In this document: positions 9,589-20,834 of the stretch, piece by piece | How the letters are laid out: each line of letters starts with the position of its first letter | Position numbering within the stretch: position 1 is the first letter of the stretch | Position numbers and translations under genes: made by a program | Notes under the pieces: model-generated | Database searches by the model: none | The model's input: only the letters and a program-made list of their open reading frames with translations | Told to the model about the DNA's origin: nothing | Source of the DNA: Arabidopsis thaliana | Lineage: Eukaryota; Streptophyta; Magnoliopsida; Brassicales; Brassicaceae | Length of the DNA stretch: 64,000 nt | Direction of reading: 5' to 3' | Assembly (NCBI RefSeq): GCF_000001735.4 | Contig: NC_003076.8 | Location: forward strand, 186,001 to 250,000

Positions 9589-12465
9589 ATGTCTTCAATC
9601 AGTACGGAATCGTCTTCTAATCTGTCTCTGTTAGAGAATGGCGGAGGAGGAAGTGATAAGCCGACGGCGGAGACGTCGAGGCGTGTGCGGAGAACGGTAT
9701 CGGCGTCGTCGTTGATAAGGAAGAGATCGGATCTGAAACTGATCTCCAGAGTTCGTTGGGAGTTTATGAGACGAATCTTGACGAATCTTCAAGAAGTTCT
9801 TCTCGGCACCAAATTGTTCATCCTCTTCCCGGCCGTTCCTCTCGCCGTCGTCGCTCACCGCTATGACTGTCCACGTGTAAGTTCCAACAAATATATCTTT
9901 ATTTTATCGGAATAATAAACCAAACATTCGTCTTAAACCATATGTTATGTTAATTGTTATTGCGTGGTGTAACAAAAAAACAGGCGTGGGTCTTTGCGTT
10001 GAGCTTGCTGGGATTGACACCTTTGGCCGAACGTATCAGTTTTCTCACCGAGTAATTTATTCTTCTTTGTTTTCTTCTTTTACCATTTATTTGCTTTCTA
10101 TCTAAAATAACGTTATTAGTTCATTTACAAACATATATTTTGATTTTCTTCTTAAACAGGCAAATTGCTTTCCATACCGGTCCAACAGGTGATCATTTAG
10201 ATTTCGTTGACTTTATATTTGTTGCCATGTGAATCGAACCGGGTTATTCGCAGCACAAAACCGAATTCTTAAATTAAATCAACGCATTATTTTTGTGGTT
10301 TAATCTAGGTGTCTTTTATAGTGCATTGATCTTTGATAACTTGACATGCAAGCTATATACATGAAGGAAATTGGATTTTTGATTCTGTGAAAGTGTTTGC
10401 ATTTTCTCTCACTTATGAAAATTAATGAAAATAATTGAATGAATGAATGAAGTTGGAGGATTAATGAACGCCACATGTGGAAACGCAACGGAGATGATAA
10501 TAGCGATTCTAGCGGTTGGGCAAAGGAAGATGAGAATAGTGAAACTCTCACTTCTTGGCTCTATTCTCTCCAATCTTCTCTTCGTCTTAGGCACTTCTCT
10601 ATTCCTTGGTGGCATCTCTAATCTCCGCAAACACCAATCTTTCGACCCAGTACGTTATTGTCTCCTCTCAATCAACATTCAAGATATATGTATCATATCT
10701 TATAGATTGACAACAACGTACAACAAAAAAATCAAAATGTGTATCGATCATCTAATCATGTGTGTAATTCTGCAAGAACAGAGACAGGGAGATATGAACA
10801 GCATGTTGTTGTATCTGGCGCTGTTATGTCAGACACTACCAATGATAATGAGATTCACAATGGAGGCTGAAGAATACGATGGGTCAGATGTAGTTGTGTT
10901 GTCAAGAGCAAGCAGCTTCGTGATGCTCATTGCTTACTTGGCTTTTCTCATCTTTCACCTCTTCTCTTCTCATCTCTCTCCTCCTCCTCCTCCTCTTCCT
11001 CAGGTTCTCTCTCACTCTCTCTTATACCATACTCTTCACGATATGAATCATCTTGTGCTGCTTCTTATCTATGTGTGCTTCGGTTAAATGTATAAAAGAG
11101 GGAGGACGTGCATGACGATGACGTGAGTGACAAGGAAGAAGAAGGAGCCGTGATTGGAATGTGGAGTGCGATTTTTTGGCTTATTATAATGACACTTCTC
11201 GTTGCTTTGCTCTCAGACTACCTTGTCTCCACTATCCAGGTGTGTGTTGACTAGAGCTTTTTGGAAAAATATGTTATCAAAAATATAATATTTTCTTCAA
11301 AACGTATAAAAAATATGAAATGGACAGGACGCAGCAGACTCGTGGGGATTATCAGTGGGATTCATAGGAATAATATTATTACCAATTGTTGGTAATGCAG
11401 CTGAGCATGCTGGTGCTGTCATCTTCGCCTTCCGTAACAAACTCGTATGTTTTACTTCTTCTTTTTTTCCCTAGTTAATTACAACAAATAAATAACATCA
11501 CCATATTAATCCTGGTTTTGAACAAAATATGAAAATGTACAGGATATAACTCTTGGAATTGCTCTTGGATCTGCAACACAAATTGCTTTGTTCGTGGTAA
11601 GCATAATATTAGTATTGATTTCTGTAAAATTAGGGAAAACAAATATTTCTTATAATATATTCCTCTTAGTTTATAAGCTTGGCTCAATTATCAAGTTTAG
11701 GTGTAAACTTAAATATATGGAGAATATCTTTCTTACAACCTGGTGCTAACTGAGAAAATATTTCATTATGGTTCAGTTTTCTTACAACAATATAATTTTG
11801 ACAAACTCAAATTTGAATGTAGGTACCAGTGACAGTGTTAGTGGCATGGACAATGGGAATAGAAATGGACCTTAACTTCAACCTTCTTGAGACCGCTTGT
11901 TTTGCCTTGTCCATTCTTGTTACTTCCTTAGTATTACAGGTGCCATTTCACTCATTACATTATTTATTGAATCTTGAGGTTGTGTTAGTTTTATTAATAT
12001 ATATGTTATTATATGATTAATAGGATGGGACTTCGAACTATATGAAAGGCTTGGTTCTCCTCTTGTGTTATGTTGTCATAGCGGCCTGCTTCTTTGTCTC
12101 TAACTCACCCTCAAGTAAGCTTCTCTTTTGATTATGATGACTGTTTTCTACGATGAATAAATACACTATGATATTCATTTGCTTTGTATTTCTCCAATTG
12201 CAGCCGAAACCAATACAACTAATCATACAATAACGAAAAGGTAAGTTATGTTTAAGGGTATCAATTAGTGCACCATAGTAAACAAAAATGTAACATTTTA
12301 AGAAATCTATCAAATATATTGATGAATGTTAGTTTTAACTGTCAACTGGCAATCATGATAATCATAGAAACCTAACTTCTAGAAAGTTAAATCATTTTTA
12401 GATTCTCGGACTACATTATATATTATGATATATGGTTCTTGTTTATTTTTTTTAATTGCAGGTAA
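9589..12465 (+). CDS. CAX4: Vacuolar cation/proton exchanger CAX4
   Basis: The exons are 9589-9876, 9984-10051, 10160-10188, 10453-10649, 10782-11003, 11099-11239, 11328-11444, 11543-11596, 11823-11939, 12024-12114, 12204-12240 and 12462-12465, giving 454 residues. The N-terminal tail is Ser/Arg-rich ([15 protein letters not shown]), the autoinhibitory type of region known in CAX transporters. Both inverted alpha repeats are visible: [19 protein letters not shown] (c-1) and [18 protein letters not shown] (c-2), whose GNA.E motifs carry the ion-binding Glu. A Pro-rich and acidic loop (PPPPPLPQ, then [11 protein letters not shown]) separates the two halves. CAX proteins exchange vacuolar protons for Ca2+ or other divalent cations such as Cd2+ and Mn2+ at the tonoplast. 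The stop is odd: AGG TAA is read whether the last intron (12241-12461) is removed or kept. Confidence 0.95.
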
Positions 12466-13016
12466 CTCGAATATTGTTTTGTCTTTCTTTTAGTGTATTG
12501 TTGTTTTCTTTGATTACATATTTAGTTTTTGAATTATTGTGTAAGTATATATATTTTTAAGAATTTGTTTTTTACATCATTTTTTATAAGGAATATGTAA
12601 ATTAAACGTAATAGATAATTCTAACATAATCAAACCTTGTTCATACATGTCAGAACTGCATGTCTATATAGGAATACAATTAAATTAAAACTAAAAATAT
12701 AAATGCCTTCTCATGGAATTTTTTGATTCGTATCAGAAGATATTTGGCAGGAATTTATTTTCTTAGTGATTAAAAAACAAAAAACAAATGTTCGAAGTAT
12801 CGGAGAAGGCCCAACTGAGCCCACTAGTTTAAATTGTACTTTGTGATTCCCTTGGGCCTTGTGGATCCCATTAAGTACTAACTGTTATTTACAAGAATGC
12901 CATCATCGGAGGCCATTTATAAATTTTGGACTCAATTTTGTTGCAAATAAAAATCTGAAATTCTCAGGCGAGATTCCGGAAGCAAAACATTCCTAAATTT
13001 CGCCAAGTGATCCGCC
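12466..13016. other. Intergenic spacer
   Basis: CAX4 3' UTR and TAAC promoter and leader. AT-rich, no further gene seen. Confidence 0.4.
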
Positions 13017-15329
13017 ATGGGAGAAGAGAAGTCTCTGCTTCAGTTCCGTAGTTTTCCTTCACTCAAGACCTCTGATTTCGCTCTCACCGAAGAACCTTCA
13101 TGGAGGCTGGAGAACAACGTGTCGTCGAATCGCCGGAGAGGAAACAAGAGAAGCGGTGGCGTTTTTACCAATTTTGCGTCCCTTTCCGTAGCGATTAGGA
13201 GAGATCGGAGAGAATCTACATTTAACGGTCGTAATGGCGGCGGAGGCGGAGCGTTCGCATCGGTTTCGGTGGTGATTCCGAAGGAAGAGGATGAATTCGC
13301 GCCTACCTCGGCCCAGCTGTTGAAAAACCCCATTGCTTTACTGTCGATAGTACCGAAAGACGCCGCACTATTCTTCGCCGGAGCGTTCGCCGGAGCCGCC
13401 GCAAAGTCAGTGACGGCACCGCTTGACCGAATAAAGCTCCTAATGCAGGTAAGGGCTCTCTCTCCTCTCCTTCTCAACAACTTTTAAGGTTTTCTGGCAC
13501 GTGTGTTTTCTCCATTTTAAAAAGTAAAATAAAAATAAAACTGGTGACTGGTGAGCACAACGAATACGCTGTCGTTTCGGCTAGTTGTTGCTTGTGGGAC
13601 ATTGTTGATTTTCCTCTTCTTTTTTCTTTTCCTAAGAGACTCTTCCATGACATGGTCTATGATAAAATTGATCATGTATTTATATCTCATTATTTCAAGC
13701 CAAGAACCTTGAGGGGAATCTATGGAGTATTTGTGATTGTGTTCTTGTTACAGGCTTGTAGTAATGTACATTGATTCTTAAATGATGTCTTATTAATTCA
13801 TAGACACATGGTGTTCGAGCTGGGCAACAAAGTGCTAAGAAGGCTATTGGTTTCATTGAGGTATATATACTCTCAATCGTGTAATTTTTAAGAGGATTAG
13901 TTAGTTGTTCTTATTGTAAAAGTCTTGTTGATTTGGTTTTGTTTGGGATGACTACAGGCCATTACTCTTATCGGAAAGGAAGAAGGTATTAAAGGTTATT
14001 GGAAAGGAAATCTACCTCAGGTACGTCACACAATTTCTTGCATCCTTTTGGAAAGAATGGTGTTGAATTTTGTAGAGTTTGATTGCACATAATCTTAGTC
14101 TGAATGTTCCAGGTGATAAGGATTGTACCTTATAGCGCAGTCCAGTTGTTTGCATATGAAACATACAAGGTATATAATCTTTCTATATCTGATTCTGGTT
14201 TCGTTTCGAAAGTTTTTGAAACCGTGTCTAATCAGTAATCACTTTGTTCTGTACATTCTGCCTTTTTTATGTTGTTTAGAAACTCTTCAGGGGGAAAGAC
14301 GGTCAATTGTCAGTCCTCGGAAGGCTCGGTGCTGGTGCTTGTGCTGGCATGACGTCTACTCTGGTAAGTAACGTTGTTTATAGGCCTGAGTGAGTTTGTC
14401 TAATCGTAAAGTAACTTAAGACTCTTACTACTTAATGCAGATTACATACCCTTTAGATGTGCTGAGATTGAGGTTAGCTGTTGAACCAGGTTATCGAACC
14501 ATGTCCCAGGTATATTCATCGCATTATACACCAACTTTCTCTTCCATAAATTAATCAGGTTTTAAAGCAGACATGTCATATCTAGGTTGCCTTGAACATG
14601 CTGCGGGAGGAAGGAGTTGCATCATTCTACAACGGTCTAGGTCCTTCGCTTTTAAGTATAGCTCCTTACATTGCCATCAACTTCTGCGTCTTTGATCTGT
14701 AAGTCTACTAACAGTTCAAACATTACCCCTGAATATTTTTAACTAGATTGTTTACATATTCGATAATACAATATATGCACAGGGTAAAGAAATCTCTGCC
14801 AGAGAAGTATCAACAAAAGACACAATCATCTTTGTTAACAGCAGTAGTAGCTGCTGCTATTGCTACCGGTACTTGCTATCCATTGGATACCATTAGAAGG
14901 CAGATGCAATTGAAGGGTACTCCATATAAATCGGTATTAGACGCTTTCTCAGGTAGGAACAAAAACATCATTATCTGCTTTTATTCTTCCAGTTTCCGGT
15001 GACTGACCTTATTAAACCCTTAAACCGTTGTGCAGGTATCATTGCGCGTGAAGGAGTTGTTGGCTTGTACCGTGGCTTTGTCCCCAATGCACTCAAAAGC
15101 ATGCCAAACAGCAGGTAGTTATAGTTTTGATAAAACAAGTTCATTTTTTTCATTTTTCTTGTTTCAGTATTAACATTTTGGAATCCTCTTTTTGTATTGT
15201 TTCAGTATTAAGCTTACAACATTCGACATCGTCAAGAAACTCATAGCAGCGAGTGAGAAGGAGATCCAAAGAATCGCGGATGATAACCGCAAGAAAGCAA
15301 GTCCTAACACAATCGATGAACAAACCTGA
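13017..15329 (+). CDS. TAAC: Plastid ATP/ADP and PAPS carrier of the mitochondrial carrier family
   Basis: The exons are 13017-13448, 13804-13860, 13958-14020, 14113-14169, 14280-14363, 14441-14509, 14586-14698, 14783-14952, 15036-15114 and 15206-15329, giving 415 residues. A transit-peptide-like, Ser/Arg-rich N terminus of roughly 60 to 110 residues precedes three mitochondrial-carrier repeats. Each repeat has its signature: TAPLDRIKLLMQ, TYPLDVLRLRLAV and CYPLDTIRRQMQL (PxD-x2-R/K). The protein is known as the thylakoid ATP/ADP carrier TAAC and as PAPST1, a plastid-envelope carrier of 3'-phosphoadenosine 5'-phosphosulfate that links plastid PAPS supply to cytosolic sulfation, including glucosinolate synthesis. 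The ATG at 13017 has a good context (CCGCCATGG). Confidence 0.95.
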
Positions 15330-15701
15330 AGACGCAATTTTGGATTTCCACAAGGTCATTTTTGCCCGTTATCTTATGACCTTTGTTTGTGTGTTTTGTA
15401 ATTTGGAATGTAATAAGTTGTATGTTCTCCTCATAATTCAAAATGTGCTTGAATTGAATCCTGAAGCCAGAGAGGGTAATAAATGGCTGTTTGTGTTACG
15501 TTTGGTCGCGCTGGTTTTGTATAAACCGAATTTAACCGGGTTGCTACACTCGAAATTATATCGTTTTCTGGAATTGGGTCATCTATCTATTTCGCGGTTG
15601 CAGAGAGAAGTTGTCGACGACGGTGTCTTTTGTATCCTCCTCCTCCAGACCAACAAACTCAGAACCCTAAGCCCTAACTCCGTAAAATCATTTTCGTCGC
15701 C
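15330..15701. other. Short spacer between TAAC and RUS5
   Basis: TAAC 3' UTR and RUS5 5' leader and promoter in 372 bp. No separate gene seen. Confidence 0.4.
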
Positions 15702-18700
15702 ATGTACTGTACTTTGCGATTTCCTTTGCCTCTTCACATTCCCCAAACTCGAACAATGACGTCCTGTCAGCCGAAACGACGCCGTGTTGAGCACTTGCGG
15801 TGCTCTGCTCAGCCTAGTAGTATTCGTGAAGATGACGAAGATGCCGATGATAGGAGGTGACCATCGATTCTCTTTATTTAACTTGTTCCTGTTTGATTCT
15901 AATTGAATTATTGTTTTTCTGCAAATGTGATGTTGATAGAGTTGGAGTTGAAAGACGAATTTCGATTGTGGTGGAGAGATACGGAAATGGCACTTCAAAA
16001 AGGTGGTCAGCTTAGGTTTCTGTTCTTATCTTATTACCCGAAGAATCATCTGTATAAACACACTACCTCTTGTTCCTTCTTGTGCAGATATTTTCTAGAT
16101 GATGATGATTCCCCTTTACAAGGCATTCTCGAGGAGCGTGAAACTAAGCCTGATAACAATTCTCAGAGCTCTAATTCCTCCGAAACGAACATTCTTTGGC
16201 TTCCAGATGTTGTCAGGGATTTTGTTTTCCCCTCAGGCTTTCCTGGTACTTGTACTTGTCAGCTTCAAATTCCATATGTATCTTTCTGTCATCTTCCTTT
16301 GTCAGGACTCTCAGAATGTTAAGCTTGCAGAGGTTTTGTAGATCCAATTATGATTCAGTGAGTTAATCTCGTAAAATCACATTGTGCAGGGTCTGTTTCA
16401 GATGATTACTTGGACTATATGCTGTGGCAGTTCCCAACCAATATTACTGGCTGGATTTGTAATGTATTAGTCACGTCAAGTCTTCTCAAGGCATGTTCGG
16501 GAATCCCCTAAATTATTGCTAAGGTCTTCTTATGACTGGACTTCTTCTAGAGACAAATGTTGAGAATGCTCTGCAATTTTTTTTCAAAATTCTTGTGCTA
16601 CAATGCAGGCGGTTGGGGTTGGCTCTTTCTCAGGAACTTCTGCTGCCGCTACTGCTGCTGCTTCTGCTGCAGCCATCAGGTTTACTTTCATTCTAATGCA
16701 AACTTTGTTTGTTTGCTGCTGCATATTTTTTTTGTTCTTATAGTTTTTCCAAACCATGTGTTGTCTCTTCAGATGGGTGTCCAAGGATGGAATTGGAGCT
16801 CTTGGCCGTCTTCTTATTGGTAGGGAAACCATCGGAACGTTAATAAATGTTCATGGAGTTATCTAATATCCTCTACAATAAGAAGGGTATGTTTTCCAGG
16901 TGGACGTTTTGGTAGTCTTTTTGATGATGATCCTAAGCAATGGCGCATGTATGCAGATTTTATTGGCAGTGCTGGAAGGTTTGTAGTACAGGATTTAAAT
17001 TCTTGGTGAGCCATATTTGGTTAAAACTGTGTATAAGCATCACAGTTTTTTTTTTTTTTTTTTTTTCTCTTTTTTTCGTAGCTTCTTTGATTTGGCAACC
17101 CAGCTATATCCATCCCAGTTCCTACTGTTGGCATCCACGGGAAATCTTGCCAAGGTATTCCTCATTTCAGTTTTATTATTTTCCTGCCAGCTGAAATCTT
17201 TATCCAGAATTCGCTTCCGCTAAGCTTTAAATGACAGAGTGAGATACTTAGATTTCAATTTGAAATAGGCTGTGGCTAGAGGATTGAGAGACCCTTCATT
17301 CAGGGTGATTCAGAATCATTTCGCTATCTCAGGAAATCTTGGAGAGGTAGCAGCCAAGGTATGCTAGTCATGTATGTGGAATCAAAACCCAAATACGAGC
17401 ATGTAGTAGCTTGTTTACTCTATTAGTGGAGTCTTTAATTTATGTTCAACGTTTCAGGAAGAAGTGTGGGAAGTTGCTGCGCAGCTAATTGGTCTTGGTT
17501 TCGGCATTCTGATCATTGTATTTTACTTGTTTGTTGAATCATTTTATCATATCTTTTCATTAGAAGTCCCCATTGGATTTCATCTAAATCATTTTTTTTG
17601 TTTCATGTTAAGCGTTTGTATGCTCTAAATTTTGATGCAGGACACGCCGGGCCTTGTAAAGTCATTTCCGTTTGTGTTACTTACATGGACGAGCATTAGA
17701 CTTGTTCACCTCTGGCTACGCTACCAGTCGCTTGCAGTCCTACAATTTAACACGGTATGAGTTTTGAAATGGATATTCTTACAATCCCAACTTGAGAAAA
17801 CTCAGATAAGTGATAACTTTGATTTGAAATATTGACAGGTAAATCTCAAGCGTGCTCGTATCATAGTAGAATCTCATGTTGTGCACTCAGTTGTACCAGG
17901 TAAGCATATTTCTTCCCTTTATCCAGCTTATTATTCAACGTTCAAGTAAGACTCATAATACTATACAGGATATGTTGACTGCAACAAGCGAGAAAACATT
18001 TTGCTGTGGCAGAGGTTCATGAAACCTCGAATCATCTTTGGTGTATCCCTTGAAGAGTTGTCTGGTCTGGAGAAATCTGTTTCTAAGGTAATCTTCTCCT
18101 TTCATCTTAACTGCATCCATATGTACTCTTGAGAGAATCTTCTGTTTGTAAGTCCAAGTTCTTGAAACTTTGATTTTTTCAGGTCAAGGCACTCCTTAAG
18201 ATGTACACAAAGGAGAAATATATTCTTACGTTGAATAAGTTGAACAAGGATACTGAGTTTTCTGTGTCCTTTAAGGTAAAACCTATATTACACGACTTAT
18301 CTGCTTCTCATTCTCCTCCAAAAGGGCTAAATTTAAAACCGAGCACCATACTGCATTTACTGACTCCGTCATGATTTTCCTTGTTCTTGCACTGTGAAGA
18401 AAGAACCTAGAATACGTTACTCGTTTATTTGTCTTTCAAGTAACCTGATAGAGAGTTGGGTATGCTTTGGTTAGTGATTAGTTGAGAGTCTTGAAACCCA
18501 TTCATGGGTAATTAATTAGAGCATGTCAAGTTAGGACTGTGAGAGATCATAGGGATGACATACTGTTTGCTTCTTCTTAGTTGAATAAGCTTCTTGAGAA
18601 GCATATGAGGTAGGCAGTCATTTTTCAGAAATATCGGCTTAACCTACGGGACAAAGTTTATTCACCTTGCTGGAGAGTACTCTCAGTTACCGTGGCTAGA

Positions 18701-19151
18701 GTCGACCTTTTGTTGTTTTATCAGTAAAGTGTTGCATGATCTTAATATTTCTTTGCTTTTATCATTCTCGTTTGAAACTACGTTACTTTACATACTTTCT
18801 GGCTTTTTTTCTACTCCTTCTCCATCAAGTATATCGTGAATGTGAGGCCTAATCCATTTTGTTTTGCCTTGCCTTTAATTCATGAATGTAAAACAAATAA
18901 TGCAGGTGAATGCCACAAGCAGAGACGTGTTGAGATGCCTTTGGCAAGCATATTGGTTAGAGGAGAACATGGAAGAAAGCTTTAAAGACAAGGATAGTGT
19001 GTTCCACTGGCTGAAGCAAAGCTTGTCGGAGATGGACAACAAGTTTGATGATTTCTTGTTCAAATTGGATACTGCTGGATGGAATCTACGTGAATCTAAC
19101 TTGAAGGTTCCCAACCAAGTTCTCATAGACCAGGAATCTATCCCTTTCTAA
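15702..19151 (+). CDS. RUS5: ROOT UV-B SENSITIVE family (DUF647) protein RUS5
   Basis: There are fifteen exons: 15702-15856, 15940-16002, 16088-16245, 16390-16490, 16609-16679, 16773-16819, 16900-16978, 17082-17154, 17269-17358, 17458-17517, 17641-17754, 17839-17899, 17969-18087, 18183-18275 and 18906-19151, giving 509 residues. The DUF647 core is recognisable: WICNVLVTSSLLKAVGVG, an Ala-rich segment, GRLLIGGRFGSLFDDDPKQW, and FDLATQLYPSQFLLLASTGN followed by AVARGLRDPSFRVIQNHFAI. The N terminus (MYCTLRFPLPLHIPQTRTMT) looks like a plastid transit peptide. RUS1 and RUS2 act in UV-B sensing and vitamin-B6-linked early development. The role of RUS5 is less clear. Intron 4 (16491-16608) begins with GC rather than GT, and the last intron is unusually long (630 bp). 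Confidence 0.93.
17046..17066 (+). repeat. Poly-T tract in a RUS5 intron
   Basis: A run of about 21 T forms part of the polypyrimidine tract of the intron that ends at 17081. It is likely length-variable. Confidence 0.8.
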
Positions 19152-20154
19152 CACTCGATTGATTGATTCTTCAGACTCATCACGCAATCTCTTGAACAGA
19201 AGAAAATAACACTGAGGTAAATAATACCAAACCCTGTCAATTTGAGAATATGGAGTAGTCTATAGGTGATTTGTAGAAATATCATGTTCGGTACAGCTAA
19301 TATAGTTAGGATATATCAGGCTTTGTATGGCAACTTGTTTAAATTTGTATTGTGTGACCTGATCCATATAAAATTAAGAAGAAAAAGTAAAATATCTAAT
19401 AATAAGTTAGTGTGGATGATGAGACAAATGGTAAGGTTTTAGGCCAATGATAGTGATTATACCTCTTTTGTTTGTACTTGATTCGTCACCATTATTCTGC
19501 TTGCGTTTATTTTAGAATTTAGAGGTGGCTTTCGGAATTAAAAACAACAAGACAACAACATTTTATAATTTTGATTTGTATACTAATAATAGAACCAAAC
19601 TCTGCTTCTCTCAGCTATTATTATCTAAGTACTGATATATTTCAAATTGTAGCATAAGTTCTGTATATGTATTAGATAGAGTTATCTTTTGATTTATTAT
19701 CATATACGGATTAAATTTGCAGTTTAGAGCAATGTATTTGCAATTTTGTGAAAAGTGAATTTGCTTTATTTTTGTCTTCATTACTAAAGTTGAATTAGCG
19801 GTTTGATGAGTCATTATCGCTATTAATTTGTTTCCGTAATAATAATGATAAGCAATCATGTCACGAACATATTACTAATATTGTGGTGATTCTTTTGCCC
19901 TCCTCATCCATATTCATTGATTGTAAAAGCACACGTAGGTCACATACGTATCATCCTAAACCCCAAATTAAAAAAAAAAACTAAGCAATTTTTATACATG
20001 GCCTTTGGCGATCCAAGCATGCAAAAATATTCCATAAATGGTTAACACAAAATCATCGATTCTGAGGGGTTAACTAGGGTCCACTTTATTACCGTATGGA
20101 AATAGAGACACGTCAAAGCTAGTATTTGGACCTACGTACGCTCATGTATTCCGC

Positions 20155-20162
20155 CACGTGTC
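20155..20162 (+). promoter_or_regulatory. ABRE / G-box upstream of AIRP2
   Basis: CACGTGTC combines a G-box palindrome (CACGTG) with the ABA-response core ACGTGTC, bound by AREB/ABF bZIP factors. It lies about 640 bp before the AIRP2 ATG. AIRP2 is known as an ABA-induced gene, which fits. The link to this site is inference. Confidence 0.55.
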
Positions 20163-20540
20163 GTGGTTTCACTGACATAAAACACATGTCGGTCAGATAA
20201 TTCTAGCTCTCACGACGATGAAGCAATGTAGGCTCACTTCCACTCACCGCCGCCTATAGCAGTGACACACGTCCTGTCACCGGCGTGTCACTCAATAATT
20301 ATCAGATTTTCATTTTAATTAAATAATGTTATCCTATATTTGTTAGGTGGATCCCAACGGGAGGGCTTTATGGTAATTACCATTTACTCCTGAGAAGCTT
20401 TTATTTTTGTGTGTGGAGTAGTAGGAGAAGTGTTGCCGTTCCTTGTCGAACAAAAAAGAGCTTTAGACAGACGCTCCTCCCCTTTTGTAATATTTTTGAT
20501 ATTACGTGTGCTCTACGCGAATCTATCAATATCTAAATCC

Positions 20541-20580
20541 TCTCTTTCTCTCTCTCTCTCCTCCTTCTTCTTCTTCTTCC
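20541..20580 (+). repeat. CT/CTT microsatellite in the AIRP2 leader
   Basis: A run of TCTCTC followed by CTTCTTCTTC units. Pyrimidine-rich tracts are common in Arabidopsis 5' leaders near transcription starts. Confidence 0.75.
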
Positions 20581-20626
20581 TGTCGCTGCCTTGTGGTTGA
20601 GTGAGCAAAAAAACTCAAAACCCTCC

Positions 20627-20665
20627 ATGGAAATGGGAGAGAGAATCAATTCGAGTTGTTGTTAG
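20627..20665 (+). promoter_or_regulatory. Upstream ORF 1 in the AIRP2 leader
   Basis: A 12-codon ORF (MEMGERINSSCC, then TAG) whose ATG is in a strong context (CTCCATGG). It is upstream of and separate from the main start at 20797. Whether it is in the mRNA depends on the transcription start, which I cannot see. Confidence 0.4.
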
Positions 20666-20771
20666 GGGGTTTGCGATATTTTAGGCTTCTGTCGGTGATC
20701 TCGACCAAAAAAAATAAACAAAGGAGCTAGTAGGGTTCTGTTTTCTCTATCACTCGGAAGGAAGCTGGTTT

Positions 20772-20834
20772 ATGTCAAAACTTTGTTCTTCGGAAAATGC
20801 GAAAATCGTTCAAGGATTCACTCAAGGCTCTTGA
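20772..20834 (+). promoter_or_regulatory. Upstream ORF 2 overlapping the AIRP2 start
   Basis: A 20-codon ORF starts 25 nt before the main ATG, in another frame, and ends inside the AIRP2 coding region. If it is in the mRNA, ribosomes that use it bypass the main start. The ATG context (GGTTTATGT) is weak, so leaky scanning is likely. Confidence 0.45.

Larger units (their letters stand above)
19152..20796. other. Large spacer: RUS5 3' end, AIRP2 promoter and long leader
   Basis: The first part (19152-19900) is AT-rich, with no gene. The part from about 20080 holds an ABRE and other ACGT cores (20110, 20136, 20268). A CT/CTT-rich leader with two upstream ORFs precedes AIRP2. No structural RNA seen. 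Confidence 0.45.

Noticed and set aside
13040-13480. 146-codon open frame on the minus strand
   Set aside because: It is exactly antisense to TAAC exon 1, has low-complexity Ala/Pro composition and no domain. A shadow of the real gene.
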